DNA from: Elusimicrobiota bacterium
GTDB lineage: Bacteria; Elusimicrobiota; Elusimicrobia; Elusimicrobiales; UBA9959
NCBI GenBank assembly: GCA_030637365.1
Contig: DAOWGR010000009.1
Span: forward strand, 1-10,441
DNA length: 10,441 bases
Direction of reading: 5' to 3'
The number at the start of each line of letters is the position of its first letter. The first letter of the stretch is position 1. Shown piece after piece: positions 1-6,272 of this stretch. The translations under genes and the position numbers were made by a program. The notes beneath the pieces are model-generated. The model saw only the letters and a list, made by a program, of their open reading frames with translations, ran no database searches and was not told where the DNA came from.

Positions 1-20
1 ATATTTTTAGTCTTAGCCAT
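1..20 (-). CDS. Possible 5' end of a further gene leaving the window
   Basis: An ATG at 20-18 on the minus strand opens the codons M-A-K-T-K-N before the window ends. No convincing ribosome binding site precedes it. Six codons are too few to recognise a family, and this may be chance. A weak promoter-like pair upstream (TTCAAT, 17-nt spacer, TAATAT) is compatible with a new transcription unit after the kinase gene. Confidence 0.2.
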
Positions 21-60
21 AAACAATATTATGTCCAAATAGCCGCTAATTGAATAAAAG

Positions 61-92
61 CCGTCAGGATTATTTTTTTGGTGGTATGACGG
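61..92 (-). terminator. Weak stem-loop after the UbiB-family gene
   Basis: Downstream of the kinase stop codon the minus strand has CCGTCA (92-87), a 20-nt loop, then TGACGG (66-61) followed by CTTTTATT. The stem is only six pairs, the loop is long and the U-tract is poor. It could be a weak terminator or chance. Confidence 0.2.
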
Positions 93-112
93 AATTGGTT
101 TTTAAATGATTT

Positions 113-1786
113 TTACATTTTTCCTGAACGCAATATTGCTATGGCCAGCCATAAGCCCATTATTCCCGCCGTTGTAAAGCCGATTATGCCCAATGTCGGG
201 CCTTTATCGGCGCGCATTATGATGGATGACCCGACGATTAAAGCCGCGATAACTATGCTGAAAGAAATTCTATTGCTGACCCTGTCAAGCATGTGGATTA
301 AATTTTCCAGTCCTTTATGCTCAAATTCTATTCTCAGTGTTCCTTTTTTGATTTTTTCCAAAATTATCGTAAAATTTTTGGGAAACAAATTCGCGGATAA
401 ATATAAATTTTTTAAGAAATTTTTTATCGCTTTTACCAAAGATGTCGCGCTGTATCTTTCTTTTAACAAATCTTCCACAAAAGGCCGGGTTTGAAGAACC
501 GCGTTAAAATCGGGGCTTAATTTTTTGCCTATGCCTTCAATGGTTATCAAGACTTTGCTTAAAAGGAAGAAGTCGGAAGGAATATTGATGTGATTTTCGG
601 ATATTATATTGATTATATCGGGGAAGACAGTTTGCATCTTTAAGTCTTTTAACGGGACATCATAGTAATTATCCGTGAAATCAATCAGATCCGTTTCCAG
701 TTTATTGATATCGGTGTTTTTTGTAATCGTGTTCATTGAAATAAACGCTTCAACAAGTTCTCGGGCGTCGCGGTTAATAACGCCGATTAAAATATCCGAC
801 AGGCATTGCCGCATTTTTTGATTAATGCGTCCCGCCATGCCATAATCCAAAAAGGCGATTTGCCCGTTCTTTAAAATAAAAATATTTCCCGGATGCGGAT
901 CGGCGTGGAAGAAGCCGTGCGTAAAAACCTGTTTAAAAATAATATTGGCGCCGTTAATCGCTATTTGTTTTTTGTCCGGGCAATCGGGGCGCTCAATTTC
1001 TTTGAATTTATTTATTTTTATTCCGTCCAGCCTTTCCATCGTTAATATTTTTTTTGTGGACAGATGATTGAAAACTTTCATGATGTACACGGAATCATCG
1101 TCTTGAAAATTTCTTCCGAATTTTTCGATATTTTTCGCTTCAACGGTGAAATCCAATTCTTTCATTATTGTTTTTGTAAATTCATTTACGATTTCAACCG
1201 GATTGTAAAGTTTGCTGTTCTCAAAATGATCTTCCGCCAGTTGGGCCAATATGCGCAAAATATCCAAATCCGCCGTCAAGACTTTGGTGATTCCTGGCCG
1301 CTGAATTTTCACTGCGACTTTTTCGCCTGTTTTTAATTCGGCAAAATGAACTTGTGAAAGCGAGGCCGCGGCTACGGGTTTAACTCCAAAATCGGAAAAT
1401 AATTTATCCAGGGGTTCTTTTAATTCGGTTTCAATGGTTTCTTTGGCTTTTTCATAGTCAAAGGCGGGAACTTCATTTTGCAGTTTCTCAAACGCGTCGC
1501 AAAATTCAATCGGAATCAAATCGGGGCGCACGCTTAAAATTTGTCCGAATTTGATAAAGGTGGGGCCCAATTCTTCCAACATTTTGCGGACTCGCTCGGG
1601 TGTTGACAGATTGGCCAAGTCAGGACTGTTGGCATTTGTGATTTTGATAATCTTTCTGCCGATAAGGTTCTTGTCTATGTCCAAACGCTCAATGATATAA
1701 TCAAAGCCGTATTTGGTCAAAAGACTCAGGATGCGCCGCAGTCTTTGAATATCGCGGAATTTTCTGGTAATATCTTGTGTAATCAC
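113..1786 (-). CDS. ubiB: UbiB/AarF/ABC1-family atypical protein kinase
   Basis: This 557-residue protein belongs to the UbiB/ADCK atypical kinase family, whose members support isoprenoid quinone or other lipid metabolism at the membrane. The family hallmarks are in order: a KFGQ motif at residues 79-82, an alanine-rich nucleotide loop (AAAS, 139-142), the VAVK lysine K160, an E-x-D segment (E210, D212, E216), the catalytic loop HADPHPGN (294-301) and the metal-binding DYG (314-316). Two hydrophobic helices at about 509-524 and 533-552 form the usual C-terminal membrane anchor. The length is normal for the family. The start is GTG at 1786: an in-frame TAA lies immediately upstream, and AAGG sits 8 nt before it. 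The phasin-like gene ends 32 nt upstream, so the two are probably cotranscribed. No quinone genes are visible, so the specific substrate is unknown and the symbol is family-level only. Confidence 0.93.
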   Translation of the reverse strand: MITQDITRKFRDIQRLRRILSLLTKYGFDYIIERLDIDKNLIGRKIIKITNANSPDLANLSTPERVRKMLEELGPTFIKFGQILSVRPDLIPIEFCDAFEKLQNEVPAFDYEKAKETIETELKEPLDKLFSDFGVKPVAAASLSQVHFAELKTGEKVAVKIQRPGITKVLTADLDILRILAQLAEDHFENSKLYNPVEIVNEFTKTIMKELDFTVEAKNIEKFGRNFQDDDSVYIMKVFNHLSTKKILTMERLDGIKINKFKEIERPDCPDKKQIAINGANIIFKQVFTHGFFHADPHPGNIFILKNGQIAFLDYGMAGRINQKMRQCLSDILIGVINRDARELVEAFISMNTITKNTDINKLETDLIDFTDNYYDVPLKDLKMQTVFPDIINIISENHINIPSDFFLLSKVLITIEGIGKKLSPDFNAVLQTRPFVEDLLKERYSATSLVKAIKNFLKNLYLSANLFPKNFTIILEKIKKGTLRIEFEHKGLENLIHMLDRVSNRISFSIVIAALIVGSSIIMRADKGPTLGIIGFTTAGIMGLWLAIAILRSGKM

Positions 1787-1818
1787 TTAAAATGCCTTGG
1801 CAAAGCCGATGATAATGC

Positions 1819-2112
1819 TTATTTGCCCAGCTTTTTTTTCAAGGCTTTAATTTCGGCTTTAAGTTCGGTGAGCTCTTTTTTTGTCGGAATATTCAGTTTA
1901 CCAAGAGCGGATTTAAGGGTTTTTTCAATGTGGCCTTCAAGTTCTTTTTTGTTTTTTTGGCCTTTTTTCAGCAAGTCATTGATTAATTTTTGTCCTTCGT
2001 TCTTGCTGATTTCCCCTTTTTTTATCAACTCATTGGCCATGATTTCGGCTTTTTCTTTGGTAATGGCGAATGTTCCCAATCCCAAATGCATCAAATTTTT
2101 AAATATGCTCAT
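1819..2112 (-). CDS. Small phasin-like coiled-coil protein (COG3937 type)
   Basis: This small soluble protein has 97 residues and almost only helix-forming, highly charged sequence. It has a short hydrophobic N-terminus (MHLGLGTFAITKEKAE), a central K/E-rich helix, and a C-terminal heptad-like coiled coil at about 77-97. The pattern matches the 'polyhydroxyalkanoate synthesis regulator phasin' family (COG3937), which often lies next to UbiB-family kinases. No PHA synthase is visible, so a storage-granule role should not be assumed. The start is well supported: AAGGAGG lies 6 nt before the ATG. An extended -10 promoter precedes the gene by about 50 bp, and the kinase gene follows after 32 nt, so this looks like the first gene of a two-gene operon. 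Confidence 0.8.
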   Translation of the reverse strand: MSIFKNLMHLGLGTFAITKEKAEIMANELIKKGEISKNEGQKLINDLLKKGQKNKKELEGHIEKTLKSALGKLNIPTKKELTELKAEIKALKKKLGK

Positions 2113-2162
2113 GTCATCCTCCTTGAAATTTAAACAAAAGTGTTGTTTTCCAACTGAATCAT

Positions 2163-2171
2163 ATTATATCA
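2163..2171 (-). promoter_or_regulatory. Extended -10 promoter for the phasin-ubiB operon
   Basis: On the minus strand TGATATAAT reads as a TGn extension joined to a perfect TATAAT (2168-2163). It lies about 50 bp before the phasin-like ATG. No good -35 box is found at 16-18 nt, which is typical of extended -10 promoters. The only clear ribosome binding site and start codon downstream belong to the phasin-like gene. Confidence 0.6.
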
Positions 2172-2175
2172 CAAT

Positions 2176-2187
2176 GTTCATATGAAC
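2176..2187. promoter_or_regulatory. 12-bp perfect palindrome overlapping the promoter spacer (candidate operator)
   Basis: GTTCATATGAAC is a perfect 12-bp palindrome. It lies just upstream of the extended -10 element, where a dimeric repressor would block RNA polymerase. No second copy was noticed in the window and the regulator is unknown. AT-rich spacers can give palindromes by chance. Confidence 0.35.
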
Positions 2188-2227
2188 GCCATTTTAACCG
2201 ATTCCCCATGTGTCCGGGCGGGTAAAT

Positions 2228-2262
2228 CAAGTAACAAGTTACATGTCTCATGTCACAAGCAA
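2228..2262. repeat. Degenerate heptamer repeat patch, five units
   Basis: Five consecutive 7-nt units follow without slippage: CAAGTAA, CAAGTTA, CATGTCT, CATGTCA and CAAGCAA. A looser tail of CAG/CAAGG sequence continues to about 2276. Read on the minus strand the units resemble TGACNTG, the same motif that appears on the plus strand at 7423-7443. The patch is noncoding and lies between the phasin promoter and the structured element. Confidence 0.75.
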
Positions 2263-2302
2263 CAGCAAGGCAGGGCGCGGACATCCTCTCTAAAATAAAA
2301 AA

Positions 2303-2491
2303 ATTGTGGCAAAGATTTTGCGGCGAACGACATTGGGTTTTTGGCTAAGGACTGAAGTGTATCCCTCAGGGACAGCGAGGATGTTTGAGGGTAAAAGCAA
2401 TGTCTTTTGCCCGAGTTCCGGAGCTGACGGAAGTCCGAAAGCCACTATCAAATAAAACCCGTAAGGAGTGAGCGCGAAACTTTGCCGCAAT
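2303..2491. mobile_element. MITE-like structured element with imperfect inverted termini
   Basis: The left edge ATTGTGGCAAAG (2303-2314) matches the reverse complement of the right edge (2480-2491) at 11 of 12 positions, giving an element of 189 bp. Inside are further inverted pairs, such as GACATTG (2329-2335) with CAATGTC (2398-2404) and TCCCT-C-AGGGA (2362-2372). The interior looks more GC-rich than the neighbouring genes. A 66-codon TTG-initiated frame runs almost edge to edge on the minus strand (2290-2490). Its product matches nothing I recognise, so I treat it as incidental. This could be a non-autonomous transposable element or an interspersed structured repeat; genome copy number would decide. 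Confidence 0.4.
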
Positions 2492-2639
2492 CTCTCCTTT
2501 AATAAATTTTTTAATGATTTTTCTTTTTTTTGGTTTTCTTTTTTAAAAGGTTTTACTTTTTCGGTTGTTTATTCTCCTTCGCCAAAGAAAATGACGCAGG
2601 ATTGTTAGCGAGGCTTCGGAAGGATTCCGCTCGGTAAAT
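2492..2639. other. T-rich intergenic spacer with a CCTTCG/CGGAAGG module
   Basis: No gene is visible here. The first part is dominated by T-runs. The second part has CTCCTTCGCCAAAG (about 2574-2587) facing GGCTTCGGAAGG (about 2612-2623), partly complementary arms that recur in altered form inside batD at 5419-5444. A small CGGAA-GGA-TTCCG hairpin follows. Confidence 0.4.
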
Positions 2640-2659
2640 CCCAGCCTTTTTAGGCTGGG
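2640..2659 (-). terminator. Hairpin after batE, probable operon-end stem-loop
   Basis: Six nucleotides past the batE stop codon the minus strand reads CCCAGCC, a 6-nt loop, then GGCTGGG, a perfect 7-bp GC-rich stem. The following bases are GATTTACC, not a clean U-run. It may be an imperfect intrinsic terminator or an mRNA 3'-end stabiliser at the end of the Bat operon. Confidence 0.45.
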
Positions 2660-2665
2660 CGAGCT

Positions 2666-3475
2666 TCATATTTTTTTGAAGGCTGTTTTTTCCACCCAGC
2701 CTTGCAGGCCCTCTTCGGGCAGGCCTATTTGAATATACGCGCTGCCGGGAATATCGGATATTTTAACTATTCTGCCGGCTGGCAGGGAGGCGTAGGTTTT
2801 AAAATTTTTGCCCGGACCGCTTAAAATGGGAGTGTCCGATTCCATAATTACGGCGGCATTTTCAAAACGGGAATCGGCGCGCGTCGCGCCCCAGATAAAA
2901 AATACGGCGAAGACGGCGATTAAATAAATGAAAGGCGGCCATATTTTGGTTCTTATATCTCTTTTCAGGACGGCAACCGACAATAACAGGCACAGAATCC
3001 AAAAAACAATATAAGTCATGGCCTTCAATTCGCTGAGCGCGAAAAAATAAAACAGTTTATGCAATAGTACGGGCGTTCCGTCTTGAATTAATTTTTGCCC
3101 CGTTTGATTCATCGCGAATTTTAAATTATGCCGTATATCGGCGTTTCTCGGGAGCAGATTAAAAGCTTTCGCGTAATAAAGAACGGAAAGGCCGTAATTA
3201 TTCATTCTAAATTGGCAATTGCCCATATTGTGCAGGGTATAAGGATTATCGGGCTCGGCAATGTTTTTACGCTTGTAAATCTTAAAGGCCCTGTCAAATT
3301 TCTCGTCTTTATAAAGCTTGTCCGCCTTAGCCGGCGCGGCGACGGCGGGCATGTCCGCCGTCTTGTCCTGTGTAGCCTTGGAGAAGGAGGAAGCTTCGGC
3401 GTCGGCGGGTGTATTCGCCGATTTGCTCGCGCAGTGCGCGTAAACGGGCAATAACGCGAAAATAAAAAAAGCCAA
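2666..3475 (-). CDS. batE: BatE-like TPR/SH3 membrane protein
   Basis: This is the last gene of the Bat operon. The 269-residue product has a hydrophobic signal segment (2-16, ending VYAHCAS), an Ala/Lys-rich linker (17-50), about two TPR repeats (51-117), two membrane helices (about 152-170 and 178-198), and a C-terminal bacterial SH3-like domain (about 205-269, with the usual GPG and QGWV motifs). This TPR-TM-SH3 layout is that of BatE, thought to act in the envelope complex of the vWA Bat proteins. The start is doubtful. TTG at 3475 has no ribosome binding site and leaves the signal peptide without a positive n-region. The same frame stays open upstream to a TAA at 3538-3536 and encodes lysines and arginines, but has no ATG, GTG or TTG. 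CTG at 3481 or a small frameshift near 3500 are alternatives. An octamer repeat patch covers the upstream region. Confidence 0.82.
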   Translation of the reverse strand: MAFFIFALLPVYAHCASKSANTPADAEASSFSKATQDKTADMPAVAAPAKADKLYKDEKFDRAFKIYKRKNIAEPDNPYTLHNMGNCQFRMNNYGLSVLYYAKAFNLLPRNADIRHNLKFAMNQTGQKLIQDGTPVLLHKLFYFFALSELKAMTYIVFWILCLLLSVAVLKRDIRTKIWPPFIYLIAVFAVFFIWGATRADSRFENAAVIMESDTPILSGPGKNFKTYASLPAGRIVKISDIPGSAYIQIGLPEEGLQGWVEKTAFKKI

Positions 3476-3524
3476 AAACAGTTTATTATAACCGGATTTA
3501 AAAGTTTTGCGGTAAAAAAGCTGT

Positions 3525-3572
3525 TTGCCGTCACGTTACCGCGCTGCCGTGCTGCCGCGCTGTCGCGCTAAT
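3525..3572. repeat. Octamer repeat patch between batD and batE
   Basis: Six 8-nt units run in register, including GCGCTGCC, GTGCTGCC, GCGCTGTC and GCGCTAAT, preceded by the more diverged TTGCCGTC and ACGTTACC. The minus-strand consensus is about AGCGYGRC. It fills most of the gap between the batD stop and the open region before batE. The same octamer occurs inside batD. Confidence 0.75.
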
Positions 3573-3582
3573 CTATTTCCCA

Positions 3583-5502
3583 TTATTTCAATTCCTTCTC
3601 AAAAAATTTCAGCGTTTTTTCATATTTTCGCGCGAGAGCGTCAATTTTCTCGTTATCCAATGATGACGGAGCGAAACGCAGCATTTCCAATTCATCCGAT
3701 AAGGTTTTTAATTCTTCGGCGTCTTTCGGATTTATATCGGGATTGTTTTCTTTTATGCCGGCGATAATCTTTTTTATCGTCAGGGCTCTGGCGGTATTCG
3801 GCAATTTTGCCGATAAATAGGCGTTTAATGATGTATGAAGCAGGGAAACGGCATTTGAATATTTCCCCTCTTTCGCCAGATTGCCTGCCTCCGATATCGC
3901 TTTTAAAGATTTTTTATAAGCTTTTTTGCTTTTTAACAGAGCCGGATTTTTAAGCCTTAAGCCGTTGATATAAGCGAATGAAACTGCGGCCGTTAAAATT
4001 AACAGAAAGGTGAAATTAAGCCAGAGAGCGGAAGCTGTTTTTCGAGCCAGTTTAAGGGATAAGGGAGTTTTTTTGTTTTCCAGGATATAATGAATATCGT
4101 TTGAAATTGTTTTTATTTGGGAGTATTCTCCGTTTGAACTTTGATAATAATCGGTGGCTGAGGCCATGGCTTCGGTTTTGGCGACTTTTATGTTCAGCGG
4201 CTTGGTTTTTATTTCTTTATAGGTTTTGGTCTTGGGATTAAAGAAAGAGAATTTTATCGGTTTTATTTTATAGTCGCCGCTTATTCTCGGCATCATTATG
4301 GTTGTGAAAACTTTTTTGCCGCCGATAATATCATTTGTCTTGTTTACCGAGAGAGAGGTTACGGTGTCATATATTTTAAAATTGGACATTTCGGGCAGAG
4401 CTGGCATGGTGATGGTCTTAAGATTGCCTTGTCCGCTTATGGTCAGGAGCAGATTTACCGCTTCCCCCGCTTTTACATTTGTTCTTTCAAGTGTGGCCGA
4501 GATTTTATAATTTCCCACCGCGCCGTTAAATGAAGCGGGCTTTCCTTTTTGAGGCAAGGCCATGAGTTTGATTTTAAGCCGCGGCGATTTAACTTGTTTG
4601 TTTTCTCCGCGCCGTCTTGAAAAAAAACTCTGAAAAAAATCGGAGTTTGAAAGCGTTTCGGGGCGAGATTGAATTTGAGCGTTTATGGTGGCCGGATTTA
4701 TAATGCCCGCTCCTTCATCTATGCCGAAAAGAGCCGTTTTTATCTCATTATAATAGTAGCGCCTGCCTTTTATACTGACTTGGCCGTTTCCAATGGGAGG
4801 CAAATCTTCGGATATAAAGCCTTCAAGTTTGGGAGCCGAATATTGAGGATTGCTGATTAAAGGCAGGGCGGTATAAAACTTTAAACTTAAGTTTATCTGT
4901 TCATTGACATAGGCGCTTTTTTTATCGGTTTTGGCGGTTAAAAATATCAATTTGTCCGTTTTGGGCGCGCGGGCTTTGGGAGCTTTAGCCGTTTGTTTTG
5001 TTTCTGCTTTGCTGCCACGCTGCCACGCTGCCGCGCTGTTTTGTTTTACCACTTCAATATTTATCGGGGATGTGAATCGTTTTTTATTTCCTTCAAATAT
5101 GACTATGGACGGAATTTGGGCCTTTCCCGGGAGTTTTGGCGTCAGCACATATGAAAAACTCAGCGAATATGAAAATCTGCCGTTGATAACAGTTATATTT
5201 TGGCTTTGGCCGGAGGAATAAACATTAAAATCTTTCATTTGTGGAATTACCGGATCTTTAACTCTGTTTGAAGATTGAATTGTTATGGTTAGTTTTACCG
5301 TATCGTTTATGGCCACCGTTTCTTTATCAACGGAAGCGGACAATTGCATTTCCGCTTTTGCCAAAAGAGGAAAACTAAACAAAACAGTCAAAAAAATAGT
5401 CGTAACAATAGCGCGACCCTCCTTCGTCAACAAGCTACGGAAGGGCAAGCAGCGCGACAGCGAGGCAGCGAGGCAGTTAATGGATATTTTTATTTTTTTC
5501 AT
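3583..5502 (-). CDS. batD: BatD, oxygen-tolerance family membrane protein
   Basis: The 639-residue product has a signal peptide (hydrophobic core about 33-48, likely cleavage after AKA-50), a long beta-rich periplasmic region with Ig-like repeats (about 51-460), one membrane helix (about 493-516) and a cytoplasmic helical tail. This is the BatD architecture. The first domain opens with the typical 'SASVDKETVAINDTVKLTI' pattern. BatD is regarded as the large periplasmic scaffold of the Bat complex. Two segments look inserted and coincide with repeat DNA: residues 9-32 in the signal-peptide n-region, and 155-167 (NSAAAWQRGSKAE) in the linker after the first Ig domain. Both keep the frame. The ATG at 5502 has no SD sequence, and the 70-nt gap from batC is repeat-like. 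The family assignment is firm; the exact start is moderately sure. Confidence 0.88.
   Translation of the reverse strand: MKKIKISINCLAASLSRCLPFRSLLTKEGRAIVTTIFLTVLFSFPLLAKAEMQLSASVDKETVAINDTVKLTITIQSSNRVKDPVIPQMKDFNVYSSGQSQNITVINGRFSYSLSFSYVLTPKLPGKAQIPSIVIFEGNKKRFTSPINIEVVKQNSAAAWQRGSKAETKQTAKAPKARAPKTDKLIFLTAKTDKKSAYVNEQINLSLKFYTALPLISNPQYSAPKLEGFISEDLPPIGNGQVSIKGRRYYYNEIKTALFGIDEGAGIINPATINAQIQSRPETLSNSDFFQSFFSRRRGENKQVKSPRLKIKLMALPQKGKPASFNGAVGNYKISATLERTNVKAGEAVNLLLTISGQGNLKTITMPALPEMSNFKIYDTVTSLSVNKTNDIIGGKKVFTTIMMPRISGDYKIKPIKFSFFNPKTKTYKEIKTKPLNIKVAKTEAMASATDYYQSSNGEYSQIKTISNDIHYILENKKTPLSLKLARKTASALWLNFTFLLILTAAVSFAYINGLRLKNPALLKSKKAYKKSLKAISEAGNLAKEGKYSNAVSLLHTSLNAYLSAKLPNTARALTIKKIIAGIKENNPDINPKDAEELKTLSDELEMLRFAPSSLDNEKIDALARKYEKTLKFFEKELK
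5003..5042. repeat. Octamer repeat patch within batD (linker)
   Basis: Period-8 units GCTGCCAC, GCTGCCAC, GCTGCCGC and GCTGTTTT (5011-5042) are preceded by TCTGCTTT. They match the octamer at 3525-3572 in the same orientation. The patch encodes BatD residues 155-167 and lies at the boundary between two periplasmic domains. Confidence 0.7.
5418..5482. repeat. Composite repeat within the batD signal-peptide region
   Basis: A CCTCCTTCGTC...GCTACGGAAGGG module (about 5418-5445) is joined through GCAAGC to period-8 units AGCGCGAC, AGCGAGGC, AGCGAGGC and AGTTAATG (5451-5482). The octamers are the opposite orientation of those at 5003-5042. The composite encodes BatD residues 9 to about 28. Confidence 0.6.
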
Positions 5503-5572
5503 TGTTTTTGTTTCTGTTGTCTGTCACCCAACTGTTTTTGCTGTCTAGTTGCCAAGCCGTCCAGCCGTTTGA
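5503..5572. repeat. Degenerate octamer-like spacer between batC and batD
   Basis: The whole gap reads as loosely related 8-nt blocks in one register, for example GTCTAGTT, GCCAAGCC, GTCCAGCC and GTTTGACT (5543-5574), with more diverged blocks towards batD. Similarity between units is low, so the call rests on phase and composition shared with the other patches. Confidence 0.4.
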
Positions 5573-6250
5573 CTACCAATCCTTTATTGGCGGTTTCTTT
5601 TTTTTATCGTCTTTTTTTCGCATTCTTAAATTCATTGTTTCGGGCTTAATGGAAGATTTTTCTTTTTCTTTAATCATTTTAAGCAGTCTTTCCGCCTGTT
5701 CTTTGGATATTTCGGGTTTGGGCTTTTGTTTGCTCTTTTTTTCTTTATCCTTTTTGTCTTGTTTGTCTTTTTTGTTCTTTTGGTTTTTATCACAGGTGTT
5801 TTTTTGCCGGCGGATTTTTTTGAGAGCCAATTGAAGATTATGTTTAAAGTTTTCATCTTCCGGATTTAAGAGTATCGCTTTCCTATAGTTTTTGGCGGCC
5901 TCTTTGAAATCTTGGTTTTTAAAATGCGCGTTGCCCGCGTTATAAAAGCTTTCCGCGTTTATTTCTTTATCTTTGGCCGCTTCTTTAAAAGAAGCCGCCG
6001 CTTTTTCATAATTTTTTAGGCGATAAAAGGCATTGCCGGTATTGAATTTTATTTTCGCGTCGCCGGGGGAAATTTTTTCCGCTTTTTTATAATATTCATA
6101 AGCTTTGGGATAATCTTCTTTTTTGTAATGGGAATTTCCTTTATTGGCCAGGGAGTTCGCGCTCGCGGCAAAAGAGGAGGTCTGCGCCATAATGGAAAAT
6201 AAAAACGCGCTTAGAATTATTAAGATTTTTTTAGTTTTTATTTCTAACAC
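5573..6250 (-). CDS. batC: BatC-like TPR protein with lysine-rich tail
   Basis: The product has an N-terminal signal peptide (LIILSAFLFSIMAQTSSFAAS), three consecutive TPR motifs (starting about residues 32, 66 and 100) and a very basic C-terminal tail ending KDW. The tail is dominated by K, Q, D and E. TPR plus charged tail plus terminal DW-type end is the usual BatC form, a periplasmic adaptor in the Bat complex. I chose GTG at 6250 because GGAG lies 6 nt upstream; a TTG at 6262 would add four residues. The gap from the batB stop is 22 nt, so the two are cotranscribed. The stop TAG at 5575-5573 is followed at once by repeat-like DNA. The family call is firm; the start is less so. Confidence 0.88.
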   Translation of the reverse strand: MLEIKTKKILIILSAFLFSIMAQTSSFAASANSLANKGNSHYKKEDYPKAYEYYKKAEKISPGDAKIKFNTGNAFYRLKNYEKAAASFKEAAKDKEINAESFYNAGNAHFKNQDFKEAAKNYRKAILLNPEDENFKHNLQLALKKIRRQKNTCDKNQKNKKDKQDKKDKEKKSKQKPKPEISKEQAERLLKMIKEKEKSSIKPETMNLRMRKKDDKKKKPPIKDW

Positions 6251-6272
6251 AAATTTCTCCAACTGTCATTAT

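Noticed and set aside
2290..2490. 66-codon minus-strand open frame
   Set aside because: It coincides with the structured inverted-terminus element, starts with TTG without a ribosome binding site and matches no family I know.
3485..3490. TATAAT on the minus strand within the batE leader
   Set aside because: No usable -35 lies at 16-18 nt, no TGn extension is present, and any start would fall inside the coding frame.
3202..3534. Open frame rich in Arg and Pro on the minus strand
   Set aside because: It overlaps the batE signal and TPR region in another frame; the Pro/Arg bias is what the Ala/Lys linker DNA gives when read out of phase.
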